DNA from: Parvularcula sp. LCG005
GTDB taxonomy: Bacteria; Pseudomonadota; Alphaproteobacteria; Caulobacterales; Parvularculaceae
Reading direction: 5' to 3'
NCBI RefSeq assembly: GCF_032930845.1
Contig: NZ_CP136758.1
Coordinates: 1,875,001 to 1,939,000 of the forward strand
Length of the DNA: 64,000 nucleotides
Shown: piece after piece, positions 32,193-42,051 of the stretch
Layout of the letters: each line of letters opens with the position of its first letter
Numbering within the stretch: the stretch's first letter is position 1
Translations under genes and position numbers: made by a program
Notes under the pieces: generated by a model
What the model was told of the DNA's origin: nothing
The model's database searches: none
What the model saw: the letters and a program-made list of their open reading frames with translations, nothing else

Positions 32193-33674
32193 CTAGCGTT
32201 CAAACGACCGGCGAACCAGTGCGTCCAGCAAACGTACCCCATAGCCTGTTGCGCCTTTAGGGCAAACGTCTTGATCTTTGGTTGTCCACGCCATTCCTGC
32301 GATGTCCAGATGGGCCCATTTGACATTATCGTCCACAAAGCGCGCCAGGAAGGCTGCTGCCGTCGAAGAGCCACCTTCGCGGCCGCCGATGTTCTTCATG
32401 TCGGCAATGTCGCTCTTGATCATGTCGTCATGGGCTTTCGTCAGGGGCATGCGCCACAGCAGCTCACCGGTCTCTTCGCCCGCTGCCATCAGATCGGCAC
32501 CAAAGTCATCATCCTTGGTGAACATGCCGCCAAACTCGTGAGCGAGGCTGATGATGATGGCGCCGGTCAGCGTTGCAAGATCGACAATGGCCGATGGCTC
32601 GAACGTTTTCTGCGCATAAGCCAGCACATCGGCGAGCACCAGACGGCCCTCGGCATCGGTGTTGAGGACTTCAACCGTCTGGCCCGACATGGACGTCACC
32701 ACGTCACTTGGGCGCTGGGCATTTCCGCTAGGCATGTTTTCGACAAGACCGATCAGGCCGACAACGTTCGCCTTGGCCTTGCGGCCTGCAATGGCGTGCA
32801 TTGCGCCGGTGACGGCAGCTGCGCCGCCCATGTCGAACTTCATGTCCTCCATGCCGCCGGCCGGCTTGATGCTGATACCGCCCGTGTCGAACGTCACGCC
32901 CTTGCCCACGAGGGCCAGCGGCTTTTCACCATCCTTGCCGCCCTTCCAGTGCATGGCGACAAGACGGCTTGGTTTGACCGACCCCTGCCCCACACCGAGA
33001 AGGCAACCCATGCCGAGCTTGGTCATCGCATCGACGTCGAGAACGGTGACCTCGACCCCGAGCTTTTCAAGTTCGAGGCAACGATCAGCAAAGCTCTCGG
33101 GGTACAGCACATTTGGCGGCTCGGTCACCAGATCGCGGGCCACTTTGACACCGGCAACAATCGATTTGGCTTCATCGAGGCTGGCGGTCGCCCCCTCGGC
33201 ATCGGATGCCACGATCGTGACGCCCTCAAGCGCGACTGCATCTTTCGGCGCCGTCTTCTTGCGATAAATGTCGAAGTCGTATTGGCGAAGCATCATGCCA
33301 AGGGCAATCTTGCCAGCAAGGTCCGCGCCCGACTTGCCTGCGTAGGTCAGACCTTCAGACACCACCGAAATGTGGCTGATCCCCTTGCCTGCCGCCGCCA
33401 GGGCCTTGCCGCCGAGCGCCACCGCATCCACCGCGCCCTTGCCATCGCCGAGGCCCAACAGAACGACCACCGCGTCATCAAGGCCATCGGGCCCTGCCAG
33501 CATGACTTTCTCGCCAGCCTTCGCCTTGAAATTCGCCGCCTTCATGCCCCGCGCGAGCGCCCCCTTGGACTGCTCATCCACCAGTTTGACGGCGGGCGAG
33601 CTAAGACCACCCTGCAGCACAGGAACAATGATGGTGCCGTGTTGGGGGAGCGAGGACGAGAAGTTGATTTTCAT
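32193..33674 (-). CDS. pepA: Leucyl aminopeptidase (M17)
   Basis: This two-metal cytoplasmic exopeptidase removes N-terminal residues from peptides; some homologues also bind DNA. The 493-residue protein has an N-terminal regulatory domain (about 1-160) and the catalytic domain with GKGVTFDTGGISIKP (metal ligands and Lys), MKFDMGGAAAV and the signature NTDAEGRLVLAD. The C-terminus WTTKDQDVCPKGATGYGVRLL is normal. The ATG at 33674 follows GGAAGG; an upstream frame extension of 15 codons is not conserved. It is divergent from lptF, leaving 121 bp for both promoters. Confidence 0.96.
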   Translation of the reverse strand: MKINFSSSLPQHGTIIVPVLQGGLSSPAVKLVDEQSKGALARGMKAANFKAKAGEKVMLAGPDGLDDAVVVLLGLGDGKGAVDAVALGGKALAAAGKGISHISVVSEGLTYAGKSGADLAGKIALGMMLRQYDFDIYRKKTAPKDAVALEGVTIVASDAEGATASLDEAKSIVAGVKVARDLVTEPPNVLYPESFADRCLELEKLGVEVTVLDVDAMTKLGMGCLLGVGQGSVKPSRLVAMHWKGGKDGEKPLALVGKGVTFDTGGISIKPAGGMEDMKFDMGGAAAVTGAMHAIAGRKAKANVVGLIGLVENMPSGNAQRPSDVVTSMSGQTVEVLNTDAEGRLVLADVLAYAQKTFEPSAIVDLATLTGAIIISLAHEFGGMFTKDDDFGADLMAAGEETGELLWRMPLTKAHDDMIKSDIADMKNIGGREGGSSTAAAFLARFVDDNVKWAHLDIAGMAWTTKDQDVCPKGATGYGVRLLDALVRRSFER

Positions 33675-33795
33675 CGACAATACCTTCCGAGGGTCGTTCA
33701 AAACTGTAATCAGGGGCACGCTAGGCGTGCGCGCGACGCTGTGCTAGTCCCTCAACTCTTCCACGTGAAGTCCTATCCATCCGACGACGGCTGAG

Positions 33796-34965
33796 TTGCT
33801 CTTGAACCGCCTTGACCAATACCTTTTCCGTCAAGGGGCCATTCCCTTTTTGATGATCCTGCTGTGCAGCACGGCGGTCATCTGGCTGACGCAGGTCCTG
33901 CAACGGGTCGACCTGATGGTTGAGGATGGGGGATCGCTCTGGTCCTTCACCAAGGTAACGGTACTTCTGATCCCCAGTCTTGTCGGTGTCATCATTCCCT
34001 TCGCGATGCTTGGCGCGGTGCTGTACGCAATCAACGTACTGGCGACGGATAATGAGCTGCCAGTGATCAGCGCGGCCGGGGCCAGCCGCTTTCGTACGGC
34101 GCGTCCCATCCTTCTTCTGTCGGTGATGGCGTCGCTGGTCGTCCTGCTGATCAATGTCGATCTGCAGCCGCGCAGCTACAGGGTGATGAAGGAAACGGTC
34201 GAATCGGTGCGGTCAGATGTGGCCCGCACGCTCATTCGTTCCAAAATCTTCTCCGAAGTCAGCGATGGCATCACGGTCTACGCCGAGGAAGTCCGCCCGG
34301 GCGACCAATATATCGGTCTTCTGATTCATGACAGCCGCGATAGCGCAAAGCCGATCACCTACACGGCAGAGCGCGGCATGTTCAAACTTGTGAACGGCCA
34401 GCCGCGTCTCCTGATGGTTCGCGGTACAATTCAGCAAATCGATCCGGACACGGGGCGCGCTGAGATCCTTCGTTTCATCGAAACAGCGATCGACATGGCG
34501 ACCTTCAGCAAGTCCGAGAACCGCAGCCGCAATCTGGAGAGCACGGAGCGCTATCTGTCCGAGCTGTTTGCCCCGGATCTGACCAACCCCTATGCCGCCT
34601 CGCGCGCAGACAGCTTCCGGGCCGAGGGCCATTCGCGGCTGGCGACGCCACTTTATCCAATGGCCTTTGCGGCGCTCGCTCTCGCCATCATGCTGACCGC
34701 GCCCGTGTCCCGTCAGGGATATTCGCGGCGCCTTATGATGGCGATCGGTGCAGCCATTCTTTTGCGCACCGTTGGCTATGTCCTGCAGAACGCAGGGTCG
34801 GGCGGACCGGTCTTCAACACCCTGCAATATGTCCTGCCAGCGGCCGCGATTCTCGTCTCCCTCGCTGTAATCGCCGGAAAATTCTGGATCGTTAAGCGGC
34901 GGCCAGCACCGGATATCGGCCGTATCCTCGACAACCCGAACGGGTTGGAGGCGGCCAGCTCATGA
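33796..34965 (+). CDS. lptF: LPS export ABC permease LptF
   Basis: LptF and LptG form the inner-membrane part of the LptB2FG machine that extracts lipopolysaccharide. The 389-residue protein has three N-terminal helices (about 10-35, 50-80, 100-120), a periplasmic beta-jellyroll (about 125-275) and three C-terminal helices (about 285-375). DQYLFRQGAIPFLMILL, LLIPSLVGVIIPFAML and LATPLYPMAFAALALAIML are typical. The start is TTG; a second TTG two codons later is equally possible. Its stop overlaps lptG by 4 bp (ATGA). lptB is not in the window. Confidence 0.95.
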   Translation: MLLNRLDQYLFRQGAIPFLMILLCSTAVIWLTQVLQRVDLMVEDGGSLWSFTKVTVLLIPSLVGVIIPFAMLGAVLYAINVLATDNELPVISAAGASRFRTARPILLLSVMASLVVLLINVDLQPRSYRVMKETVESVRSDVARTLIRSKIFSEVSDGITVYAEEVRPGDQYIGLLIHDSRDSAKPITYTAERGMFKLVNGQPRLLMVRGTIQQIDPDTGRAEILRFIETAIDMATFSKSENRSRNLESTERYLSELFAPDLTNPYAASRADSFRAEGHSRLATPLYPMAFAALALAIMLTAPVSRQGYSRRLMMAIGAAILLRTVGYVLQNAGSGGPVFNTLQYVLPAAAILVSLAVIAGKFWIVKRRPAPDIGRILDNPNGLEAASS

Positions 34966-36062
34966 TCGTCACGAAGAAATATTTCACCTACCTGATGCGC
35001 CGTACGCTGATGGGGATTCTCGGTCTGCTGACGGTCATCTGGATGCTGGTGATCTCCGTCGACCTGATCGAGGCCATGCGCGAAGTGGGCAAGGTAGAGG
35101 GCGCCGGGCTGAAAGAAGCGGTGCAGATGACCCTGTTCCGCACCCCGCAGATCCTGCTGACCATGAGCCCGTTCGTCTTCCTGTTCGGGACGCTGTGGTC
35201 ATTTGGCCAGATGTCCAAGACATCAGAGGTCGCCGTCATGCGCGCTGCCGGCCTGTCCGTCTGGCGGATCGTCCTTGCACCAGTTGTGCTGGCGCTCATG
35301 ATGGGTCTGGTGCTCGTCACCACGCTTGACCCCATTGCGTCGCATCTCGCCAGCCGGGCGCAGGGCATCAAGAATGAGATGCGAGGCAAGGAAGCCAATC
35401 TTCTGGAGCAGTTTCAGGATGGCATATGGCTGCGCCAGACCGATGCCAATTCATCGTCCATCATCCGGGCCGCGGAGTACGATCCCGATGAGCAGCGCTT
35501 GTCCGGGGTCACCGTCTGGCGGCGCACCCTCGATGGCGTGTTCATCGAGCGTTGGGATGCCGAATACGCAGACGTGACGCCGACAGTCTTCTATCTGCGC
35601 AATGCACGCCGATCGACGCTGCACGGTGAAGGAGAAGTCCTGCAGGACACGCAGCCATTTGTGGTCAATATTGACCTGCGCGCGCTGCGCGAAGATGTGG
35701 CCAAGCCGGATGCGCTGTCTGTGTGGGAGCTGCCGACCTTTACCCGCGTCATGGGCAGCGCCGGCATGTCGACGATTGACTACCAGATCCGCTATCAGAA
35801 TCTGTGGTCCCTGCCCGTCAATCTGGCGGCGATGGCCCTTATTGCCTGCGGATTTGCGCTGAGCATGAACACCCGCTCCGGCGGCACTGCGGGGCTTCTG
35901 GGTATCGGTGTGGCGGCAGGTTTTGCCCTCTTCATCCTGGCCCGGTTTTCAACGGCAGTGGCCAAGGTGGAAATTGTCCCGGTGGCGCTGGCCGCATGGG
36001 CGCCGGGTCTTCTTGCCATGATGCTGGCCACCAGCCTTCTTCTCTATCGCGAAGATGGTTGA
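34962..36062 (+). CDS. lptG: LPS export ABC permease LptG
   Basis: LptG is the partner of LptF. The 366-residue protein shows the same layout: YFTYLMRRTLMGILGLLTVI as the first helix, TPQILLTMSPFVFLFGTLW, a periplasmic domain (about 125-270) and three C-terminal helices ending in LLLYREDG. The coupling helix region EVAVMRAAGLSVWRI, which meets LptB, is clear. It is translationally coupled to lptF and followed after 112 bp by lptD. Confidence 0.95.
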   Translation: MIVTKKYFTYLMRRTLMGILGLLTVIWMLVISVDLIEAMREVGKVEGAGLKEAVQMTLFRTPQILLTMSPFVFLFGTLWSFGQMSKTSEVAVMRAAGLSVWRIVLAPVVLALMMGLVLVTTLDPIASHLASRAQGIKNEMRGKEANLLEQFQDGIWLRQTDANSSSIIRAAEYDPDEQRLSGVTVWRRTLDGVFIERWDAEYADVTPTVFYLRNARRSTLHGEGEVLQDTQPFVVNIDLRALREDVAKPDALSVWELPTFTRVMGSAGMSTIDYQIRYQNLWSLPVNLAAMALIACGFALSMNTRSGGTAGLLGIGVAAGFALFILARFSTAVAKVEIVPVALAAWAPGLLAMMLATSLLLYREDG

Positions 36063-36174
36063 CGCCCGGCGGCAAAACATCGCCAATTCATTGTCATAAG
36101 TCACGCGCAGCGCTAGGCGCTAAGGTACAGGTGACCGGCCAGCAAGGCCGGGTCAAAAGGACGATGGGAAACTC

Positions 36175-38436
36175 ATGAAGGTGTCTCGCCAGGCATTGGC
36201 TGTTGCGGCGTTTGGCCTGACCGGCGTGTCCGGCGCGTGGGCCGTGCAGGAGACCACCGCCAATGAGAGCGAAACTGTCCTTCTTTCCGCCGACACCGTC
36301 ACCCGTGATGATGAGAATTCTCCCGTCACCGCCGAAGGCAATGTTCGCGCCTTTTTCGGCGAGCAGACACTGGTCGCAGATCGCCTGACCTATGACCCGA
36401 CGACCGATGTCGTCATCGCCGAAGGCCATGTGTCGATTTTTGATGGAGACGGGCAGAGCTATTTTGCCGACTCCGTTGAACTGACCGGCGACCTGAAAGA
36501 CGGCGTGGCGGCCAATTTTTCCGCCCTCATCGGCAAACAGACGCGACTGGCGGGCTCGTCCGTGGTGCGCCGCTCATCTGGCAACAATGATCTGAACAAT
36601 GCCGTCTTCACCGGTTGCAGTGTGTGCCGTGAGGATGGAAGCAAGAAGACCCCGACCTGGGCAGTCAAGGCACTCCGTGTCACGCAGGATACGGAAGACG
36701 AGACAATCAGATTTCGGAATGCGACGATCGAGGTTCTCGGCGTCCCTGTTCTCTACACGCCCTATTTTGAGTTTCCCGATCCCAGCGCCAAGCGTAAATC
36801 TGGCTTTCTGACCCCGAGCATCGGGAACTCGACCCGCGCCGGGTTCGAGGCTGAGATCCCCTATTACTGGGCCATCTCGGACTATCAGGATTTCACCTTC
36901 TCGCCGCGGGTCATGACCGAACTCGGTACGCTGGTAAAAGGCGAGTATCGGGTGCAGCGGCACAATGGCGGTGCCGTGGTGCAGGCGGGTATCATCGATC
37001 CATTGTCCGGCTACTCGGTCCGCAACGGCCGCCCGACCGAAAATCCAGACGACTGGCCCACCGGTCCGCGCTGGCATGTATTCTCTGCCGGGTATCGCGA
37101 ATTCCGCGACCACTGGCGCGGCGAGTACGATGTCAATCTTGTGTCGGACAAGGGCTATCTGCGGACCTATGACATCCAGCCTCAGGGTGAGCTGCGCGAG
37201 ACCATCGATATCGTTCAGCCCGATCGCCTCGAGAACAGATTGTCCTTCTCCCGGCGGACGAACAATTCGTTCACGGACATCTCCACGTTCATGTTCCAGA
37301 GCCTTAGGTTCAACGAGGACAATGACTACTTCGCCGACGCCATGCCCCGCATCCGGCACGAGCAGCGGATGCCGGTCCCGGTCATTGGCGGTGATGTGCA
37401 GGTAGAAGGCAATCTGCTGTATCTGAACCGGCCCGAAGGTCTCGACACCATGCGGGCCGTCGCGAAAGCGGGATACGAGAAGCGCTATACCACGCAGAAT
37501 GGTCATCGCCTGCGCGGCTTTGCCGAGATGCGCGCCGATATTTACCGCTATAGTGATGTGTCGCAGGGCATCGAGGCCTGTAACGTCGAAGACCGTGATT
37601 ACGACGTGTGCCGACTGAACCTGCCGCGTGAAGGTGAAGACGACACGTTCGAGACCACCCGGCTGCTTCCAACTGCGGGCGTTGAGTGGACCTATCCCCT
37701 CGCAAAGTTCACTGAAAAAGCGACCTTCATCATCGAGCCCAAGGTCCAGGCTGTGTTCAGCCCGGATCGGGACTACACCGATGACATCATCAATGAGGAC
37801 AGCGGCTTCTTCCAGTTCGACACGATCACCCTGTTCGACCCTTCCAAATCCAGCGGTCTGGATCTGTGGGAAGATGGACAGCGCCTTAATGTCGGTGTCA
37901 CTGCGAGCGCCCTCTACACCAACGGCCTGGAAGTCTCCGGGACCATTGGCCAGCAGTTCCGCGCCGAGGACAGCACGACATTCGATGACGATGTCGGATT
38001 GGGCGAGCGCAGTTCGGACCTTGTCGGCGATGTCAGCGTCAAGGTGGGCAATCGCTTCCAGCTCGACAACAAGATCCGCCTCGACAAGGCCGATGGGACG
38101 CTGCGCCGGAACGAAACCAATGCCCGGACGCGCATTGGTCCCGTCTCAGGCGCCCTCACCTATCTGCGGGTTGAAAGCCCTGAGTTCAGTGCCGAGGGCC
38201 GCCGCGACGAGTTCATGTCTGCCGCGCTCAGCTATCAGCTGACCGACAAATGGACGGTCGGAGGCAATTGGCGTGAGAACCTTGAAAGCGGGACAACCGT
38301 CAATCAGAGCCTGCTACTCCAATATCGGGACGACTGTACCATCTTTTCGCTCGCCTACAGGTTCGATAATACGACAGGTGACGGGTTTAACGAGAACCGC
38401 AGCCTGACCTTCAACGTGGATATCCTTGGCTTCTAG
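36175..38436 (+). CDS. lptD: LPS assembly outer-membrane protein LptD
   Basis: LptD inserts lipopolysaccharide into the outer leaflet with LptE. It is 753 residues long, has a signal peptide cut near AWA-VQ (about residue 23), an OstA-like N-terminal domain (LLSADTVTRDDENSPVTAEGN to about 165) and a C-terminal beta-barrel ending in an aromatic strand (SLTFNVDILGF). Four cysteines, CSVC near 146-149 and two near 469 and 478, could form the inter-domain disulfides known for LptD. In many alphaproteobacteria surA, pdxA and ksgA follow lptD; here a repressor gene follows instead. Confidence 0.95.
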   Translation: MKVSRQALAVAAFGLTGVSGAWAVQETTANESETVLLSADTVTRDDENSPVTAEGNVRAFFGEQTLVADRLTYDPTTDVVIAEGHVSIFDGDGQSYFADSVELTGDLKDGVAANFSALIGKQTRLAGSSVVRRSSGNNDLNNAVFTGCSVCREDGSKKTPTWAVKALRVTQDTEDETIRFRNATIEVLGVPVLYTPYFEFPDPSAKRKSGFLTPSIGNSTRAGFEAEIPYYWAISDYQDFTFSPRVMTELGTLVKGEYRVQRHNGGAVVQAGIIDPLSGYSVRNGRPTENPDDWPTGPRWHVFSAGYREFRDHWRGEYDVNLVSDKGYLRTYDIQPQGELRETIDIVQPDRLENRLSFSRRTNNSFTDISTFMFQSLRFNEDNDYFADAMPRIRHEQRMPVPVIGGDVQVEGNLLYLNRPEGLDTMRAVAKAGYEKRYTTQNGHRLRGFAEMRADIYRYSDVSQGIEACNVEDRDYDVCRLNLPREGEDDTFETTRLLPTAGVEWTYPLAKFTEKATFIIEPKVQAVFSPDRDYTDDIINEDSGFFQFDTITLFDPSKSSGLDLWEDGQRLNVGVTASALYTNGLEVSGTIGQQFRAEDSTTFDDDVGLGERSSDLVGDVSVKVGNRFQLDNKIRLDKADGTLRRNETNARTRIGPVSGALTYLRVESPEFSAEGRRDEFMSAALSYQLTDKWTVGGNWRENLESGTTVNQSLLLQYRDDCTIFSLAYRFDNTTGDGFNENRSLTFNVDILGF

Positions 38437-38546
38437 CCCTTGTTCCTGTTGGGTTTTACACTTTTTCAAGAAATTCCCGAGGGTGTGAGCGCCCTTCGGC
38501 ACACAACTTGAAGTGTTCCACTCATACACGAACAAAGGAGTGGCAC

Positions 38547-38951
38547 ATGGTGCATCCCATCGACCTTCATGTCGGACAAAGACTTCGTCAGCGTCGCTGC
38601 CTTCTGGGCATGACGCAGCAAAAGCTGGCTGAAGCCGTCGGCATCAAGTTCCAGCAAATTCAGAAATATGAATCCGGTGCCAACCGCGTATCGGCGTCAC
38701 GCCTCTGGGCGCTGGCTGAGGCCTTGGGCGTGCCGGTCAGCCACTTTTTCGAGGGCCTGTCCCGGGATGATCAGGAAGCGCTCGTCGGCGCCGATGGCGA
38801 CGACGGGGTCATGGACGATCGGCCATATATTGCGCCGGAAGTGTTCTCCGCCAAGGAAACCATCGACCTGGTGCGGGCCTATTACAATCTGAAAGAAGAG
38901 CCACGTCGCCGGCTTCTTGATCTGGCAAAGACCCTCGCGGGCGCTGCCTAA
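38547..38951 (+). CDS. XRE-family regulator, PraR/PhrR-like
   Basis: This cytoplasmic DNA-binding protein of 134 residues has a lambda-repressor-type helix-turn-helix at about 14-68 (IDLHVGQRLRQRRCLLGMTQ, QKLAEAVGIKFQQIQKYESG, NRVSASRLWALAEALGVPVS), which is the pattern of rhizobial PraR/PhrR and related alphaproteobacterial repressors. The C-terminal half (ETIDLVRAYYNLKEEPRRRL) is helical. The start has AAAGGAG 6-7 nt upstream. The leader contains ACAC/GTGT dyads (38457-38523) that could be an autoregulatory operator. Target genes are unknown; rhizobial PraR controls quorum sensing and attachment. Confidence 0.85.
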   Translation: MVHPIDLHVGQRLRQRRCLLGMTQQKLAEAVGIKFQQIQKYESGANRVSASRLWALAEALGVPVSHFFEGLSRDDQEALVGADGDDGVMDDRPYIAPEVFSAKETIDLVRAYYNLKEEPRRRLLDLAKTLAGAA

Positions 38952-38979
38952 GTCGTCTTGGGGGAGGGGCGCACCTGAC

Positions 38980-39019
38980 GCCGCGGGTTGAGGAGCACAT
39001 CTCCTCCCCGCGGCTTTTT
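38980..39019 (+). terminator. Rho-independent terminator
   Basis: GCCGCGGG and AGGAG pair with CTCCT and CCCGCGGC across a CACAT loop with a small internal bulge, followed by TTTTTC. It ends the XRE regulator transcript. Confidence 0.88.
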
Positions 39020-39056
39020 CTTGTCTGGGCCTCAGGCTTCGGCCACATGAGCGCGC

Positions 39057-39878
39057 ATGACCGAGATTGATCCCTCCAGCCTTCGCGCATTTTTCCATGA
39101 ACTGGCCGACGCCGCCGCGGCCGAGACCTTGCCCCGCTTTCGCGGCACTGGCGATGTGGTCAACAAGCTCGCGGACGCTGATGGCACGGCCTACGATCCG
39201 GTCACGGCCGCCGATCGGGAGGGCGAATCGGCTATCCGCCAACGGATCGAAGCGACCTTTCCTGATCACGCGATCTTGGGCGAAGAGCACGGCGCCCGCG
39301 CCGGGACGAGCGGCTATCGCTGGGTCATTGACCCGGTCGACGGGACGCGAGCATTTGTTTCCGGCGTTCCCGTCTGGACGACGCTCGTCGGGTTGGAGCG
39401 CGACGGAGAACTGATCGGTGGCCTTATCGATCAGCCCTGGCTGAAGGAGCGCTGGATCGGTATCAAGGCTCACGGCACTGAGTATTCTGCCCCACAAGGA
39501 TCAAAGCCTGCGAGCGTATCATCGTGCACCTCCTTGCCGGACGCACGGTTCACTGTGACTGACATGCGCCCGGGCAGCTATTTTACCGATGAGGAACTTG
39601 ATCGCCTTTACGCCGTGTCCTCGCCCTGCCGCATCGTTCGGCAGGGGCTGGATGCGTATGGGTTCGCGCTCATCGCCTCGGGGCATCTCGATCTGTGCAT
39701 CGAGGCCGGCCTGAACTGGCATGACATCGCAGCGATCGTGCCGGTCATCGAAGCCGCGGGCGGTGTGGTCTGCACCTGGGACGGTGCGCCTGTGACCGAA
39801 GCCTTCCCGCGGGGCCGGTGCGTCATCGCCGCGACTCAGGCCCTGGCCGATGCTGCCTGCACCATCCTGACAAAATAA
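39057..39878 (+). CDS. hisN: Inositol-monophosphatase-family phosphatase, histidinol-phosphatase-like
   Basis: This Mg-dependent phosphatase of 273 residues is best matched to HisN, which removes phosphate from histidinol phosphate in alphaproteobacteria and actinobacteria lacking HisB-type phosphatase. Metal-binding motifs are DPVTAADRE (near 48), ILGEEHG (near 73), DPVDGTRAFVSGVPVW (near 93; FVSG in place of NF is typical of HisN) and the C-terminal WHDIAAIVPVIEAAGG (near 220). No other his gene is nearby, so inositol- or other sugar-phosphate activity cannot be excluded. Confidence 0.85.
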   Translation: MTEIDPSSLRAFFHELADAAAAETLPRFRGTGDVVNKLADADGTAYDPVTAADREGESAIRQRIEATFPDHAILGEEHGARAGTSGYRWVIDPVDGTRAFVSGVPVWTTLVGLERDGELIGGLIDQPWLKERWIGIKAHGTEYSAPQGSKPASVSSCTSLPDARFTVTDMRPGSYFTDEELDRLYAVSSPCRIVRQGLDAYGFALIASGHLDLCIEAGLNWHDIAAIVPVIEAAGGVVCTWDGAPVTEAFPRGRCVIAATQALADAACTILTK

Positions 39879-39901
39879 AAGCGGCCCCGAAGGGCCGCTT
39901 T
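39878..39901. terminator. Bidirectional terminator between hisN and the POT transporter
   Basis: AAAGCGGCCC pairs perfectly with GGGCCGCTTT around a 4-nt loop, with A and T flanks giving U tracts in both directions. It overlaps the hisN stop codon by one base. Confidence 0.85.
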
Positions 39902-39921
39902 CAACTCAGATCGAGAGTGCC

Positions 39922-41529
39922 TTAAGGCATGTGGTCGACCGGTGCTTCGGCCAGCTTGCCCTGATCCTTCTTCAGACCTGTTCCGGTGTCGGTCAGGGTC
40001 TTGAGGTGCATCAGGTAATTGATGGCCGGAGAAATCACGATCAGGCCCACCCCGACGGCGACCGCGAGCCAGCCGACATTGGTGTAGACATTCAGGACCA
40101 TGCTTTCGCCATTCGGCCCCTCGACCGCCGTCATCTGCGCGATCTTGGACGACACGAAGTTGCCGGCGCCCGAGGCGAGGAACCAGGTCCCCATGATCAG
40201 ACCGACCATGCTTGGCACCGACAGGCGCGTCATGGCCGACAAACCGACTGGCGACAGACAGATCTCGCCGGTCGTGTGCAGCAGGTAAATCAGGAAGATG
40301 AAGATCACCGGCGTCAGGCCATCACCCGCCGCATTGGCACCCCAGACGAGAACGAGGAAGCCAAGACCGACCTGAATGACACCCAGACCGAATTTCTGCG
40401 GCGTTGTCGGTTCGAGGTTTTTTGACGCCAGGAAGCCCCAGACGGCGGCAAAGACCGGTCCGAAATAGATGATGTACATCGCGTTGAGGGACTGAAACAC
40501 CGACGCGGGCACTTCAGATCCAAGGAAGTTCCGGTTGACCTGCTCATCGGTGAAGATGTTCAGGGACGACCCCGCCTGTTCGAACAGCGCCCAGAACAGG
40601 ATCTGCACGCTGATCAGGAAGAGCGCGGCAAAGATGCGATCCCTTGAATGCGCCTCCAGCGTGATCACGGATCTGCCGATAATATACGCCACAGTCAGAC
40701 CGCCAAAGACGGATAGCAACAGGCCAACGGTGTCCTGGTCACGGACAACCCACCAGACACCGATCGTCAGGATGATTGTCCCGAGCGCGATCCAGACATT
40801 CGGGTGAATACCGGCAAAGCCCTTGATGCTGGCTTTGACTTCGTCGCTAAGCTCGCCGGCCCCTTGGAGGAGCGGCTTGCCGATGACGAAGACGATCAGG
40901 CCCAGTAGCATGCCGATACCGGCAAGACCGAAGCCATATTGCCAGCCGAACGTCTCACCGAGATAGCCGGCATAGAGAGCGCCGAAGAACGAGCCCGAGT
41001 TGATACCGACATAGAACAGCGTGAATGCCCGGTCGCGACGCGTGTCAGTGCGCGGGTAAAGCTGGCCGACGATGGCGGAGATATTCCCCTTCAGGAAGCC
41101 AACGCCCATGACGATCAGCGCCAGCGCCAGATAGAAGATGTTCAGATAGGTCCCATCGGTTTCGCCAGCGACCGCTGTTGGCGGCCCTTCGATCGCCATG
41201 GTGGCGTGACCAGCGACGAGCAGAACCGCGCCCCACATCACCGCGCGGCGGTGGCCGAGGAAGCGGTCCGCAACATAGCCGCCGATGACCGGCAGGATAT
41301 AGACCAGTGTCGTATAGGCGCCGTAGATCCCGTAGGCGGCATCCTCAGTGAACAGGAAATGCTTGGTCAGGTAGAAGATCAGCAGCGCCCGCATGCCGTA
41401 ATAGGAGAATCGCTCCCACATCTCGGCAAAGAACAGGATATAGAGACCCTTGGGGTGGGTGCGCATCATGTACAGCGCCGCCGCCAGCCCCACAAAGCCG
41501 ATCGCCGTCATTATAAGAATAAATTGCAT
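39922..41529 (-). CDS. POT/PTR family proton-coupled peptide transporter
   Basis: This inner-membrane symporter imports di- and tripeptides with protons. The 535-residue protein has about 12-14 helices. Diagnostic elements are AEMWERFSYYGMRALL (the ExxER proton site), GGYVADRFLGHRR (loop 2-3), YVGINSGSFFGALYAG and TGEICLSPVGLS. The ATG at 41529 is preferred since AGGAAC precedes it and the first helix then starts at once; the longer upstream frame of 38 codons lacks conservation. A pepA peptidase is 7 kb away, but there is no direct operon link. Confidence 0.93.
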   Translation of the reverse strand: MQFILIMTAIGFVGLAAALYMMRTHPKGLYILFFAEMWERFSYYGMRALLIFYLTKHFLFTEDAAYGIYGAYTTLVYILPVIGGYVADRFLGHRRAVMWGAVLLVAGHATMAIEGPPTAVAGETDGTYLNIFYLALALIVMGVGFLKGNISAIVGQLYPRTDTRRDRAFTLFYVGINSGSFFGALYAGYLGETFGWQYGFGLAGIGMLLGLIVFVIGKPLLQGAGELSDEVKASIKGFAGIHPNVWIALGTIILTIGVWWVVRDQDTVGLLLSVFGGLTVAYIIGRSVITLEAHSRDRIFAALFLISVQILFWALFEQAGSSLNIFTDEQVNRNFLGSEVPASVFQSLNAMYIIYFGPVFAAVWGFLASKNLEPTTPQKFGLGVIQVGLGFLVLVWGANAAGDGLTPVIFIFLIYLLHTTGEICLSPVGLSAMTRLSVPSMVGLIMGTWFLASGAGNFVSSKIAQMTAVEGPNGESMVLNVYTNVGWLAVAVGVGLIVISPAINYLMHLKTLTDTGTGLKKDQGKLAEAPVDHMP

Positions 41530-41607
41530 GAATAGTTCCTGCTTCTCCGGGCAGCCTGCCCTTGCTGTGACCGTTCGAACCGCGACCTTAACCTGTGTGA
41601 CAGAAAA

Positions 41608-42051
41608 ATGAACAGTGAAGTTACGACCGAAACGTCCAACCACGCGACTTTTCAGCGTGATTACCGCCTGGAAGCTGAAACGCTGACGTCGATTTCACTC
41701 AAGCTGAGTGATCTTCTCCTCCGCAATGAGGCGCGCTTTCCCTGGCTGGTGTTGATTCCGCGCCGTGTGGGTGCGCGGGAGACCTTCGACCTGCTGCCGT
41801 CAGACCGGGACCAATTATGGGATGAAATCAACCGAGTTGGTGCCGCTCTGAAGACCGTCACTGGTGCTGCGAAGATTAACACGGCGCTGTTCGGCAATAT
41901 GGTGCCGCAGCTGCATGTTCACATCATCGCCCGCACGCCCGAGGACCCAGCCTGGCCGGCCAGCGCCGTCGGCTTTGGCGCGCCCTCGCCCTATTGCGAC
42001 AATACGCCGCCAGACTGGTGGTCCATGGTCTGCGCTGCCGTCCAATACTAG
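41608..42051 (+). CDS. HIT family protein
   Basis: This small nucleotide-binding protein of the histidine triad superfamily has 147 residues. The triad is seen as PQLHVHIIAR (HxHxx with Arg), with the upstream ASN-like pattern replaced by INTALFGNMV. It most resembles bacterial HIT proteins annotated as Ap4A or nucleotide hydrolases; the substrate is unknown. The C-terminus (APSPYCDNTPPDWWSM) is lineage-specific. It overlaps the convergent small membrane protein gene by 4 bp at the stops. Confidence 0.88.
   Translation: MNSEVTTETSNHATFQRDYRLEAETLTSISLKLSDLLLRNEARFPWLVLIPRRVGARETFDLLPSDRDQLWDEINRVGAALKTVTGAAKINTALFGNMVPQLHVHIIARTPEDPAWPASAVGFGAPSPYCDNTPPDWWSMVCAAVQY

Noticed and set aside
32271-33794. 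A 507-codon plus-strand frame
   Set aside because: It is the mirror of pepA with no family resemblance.
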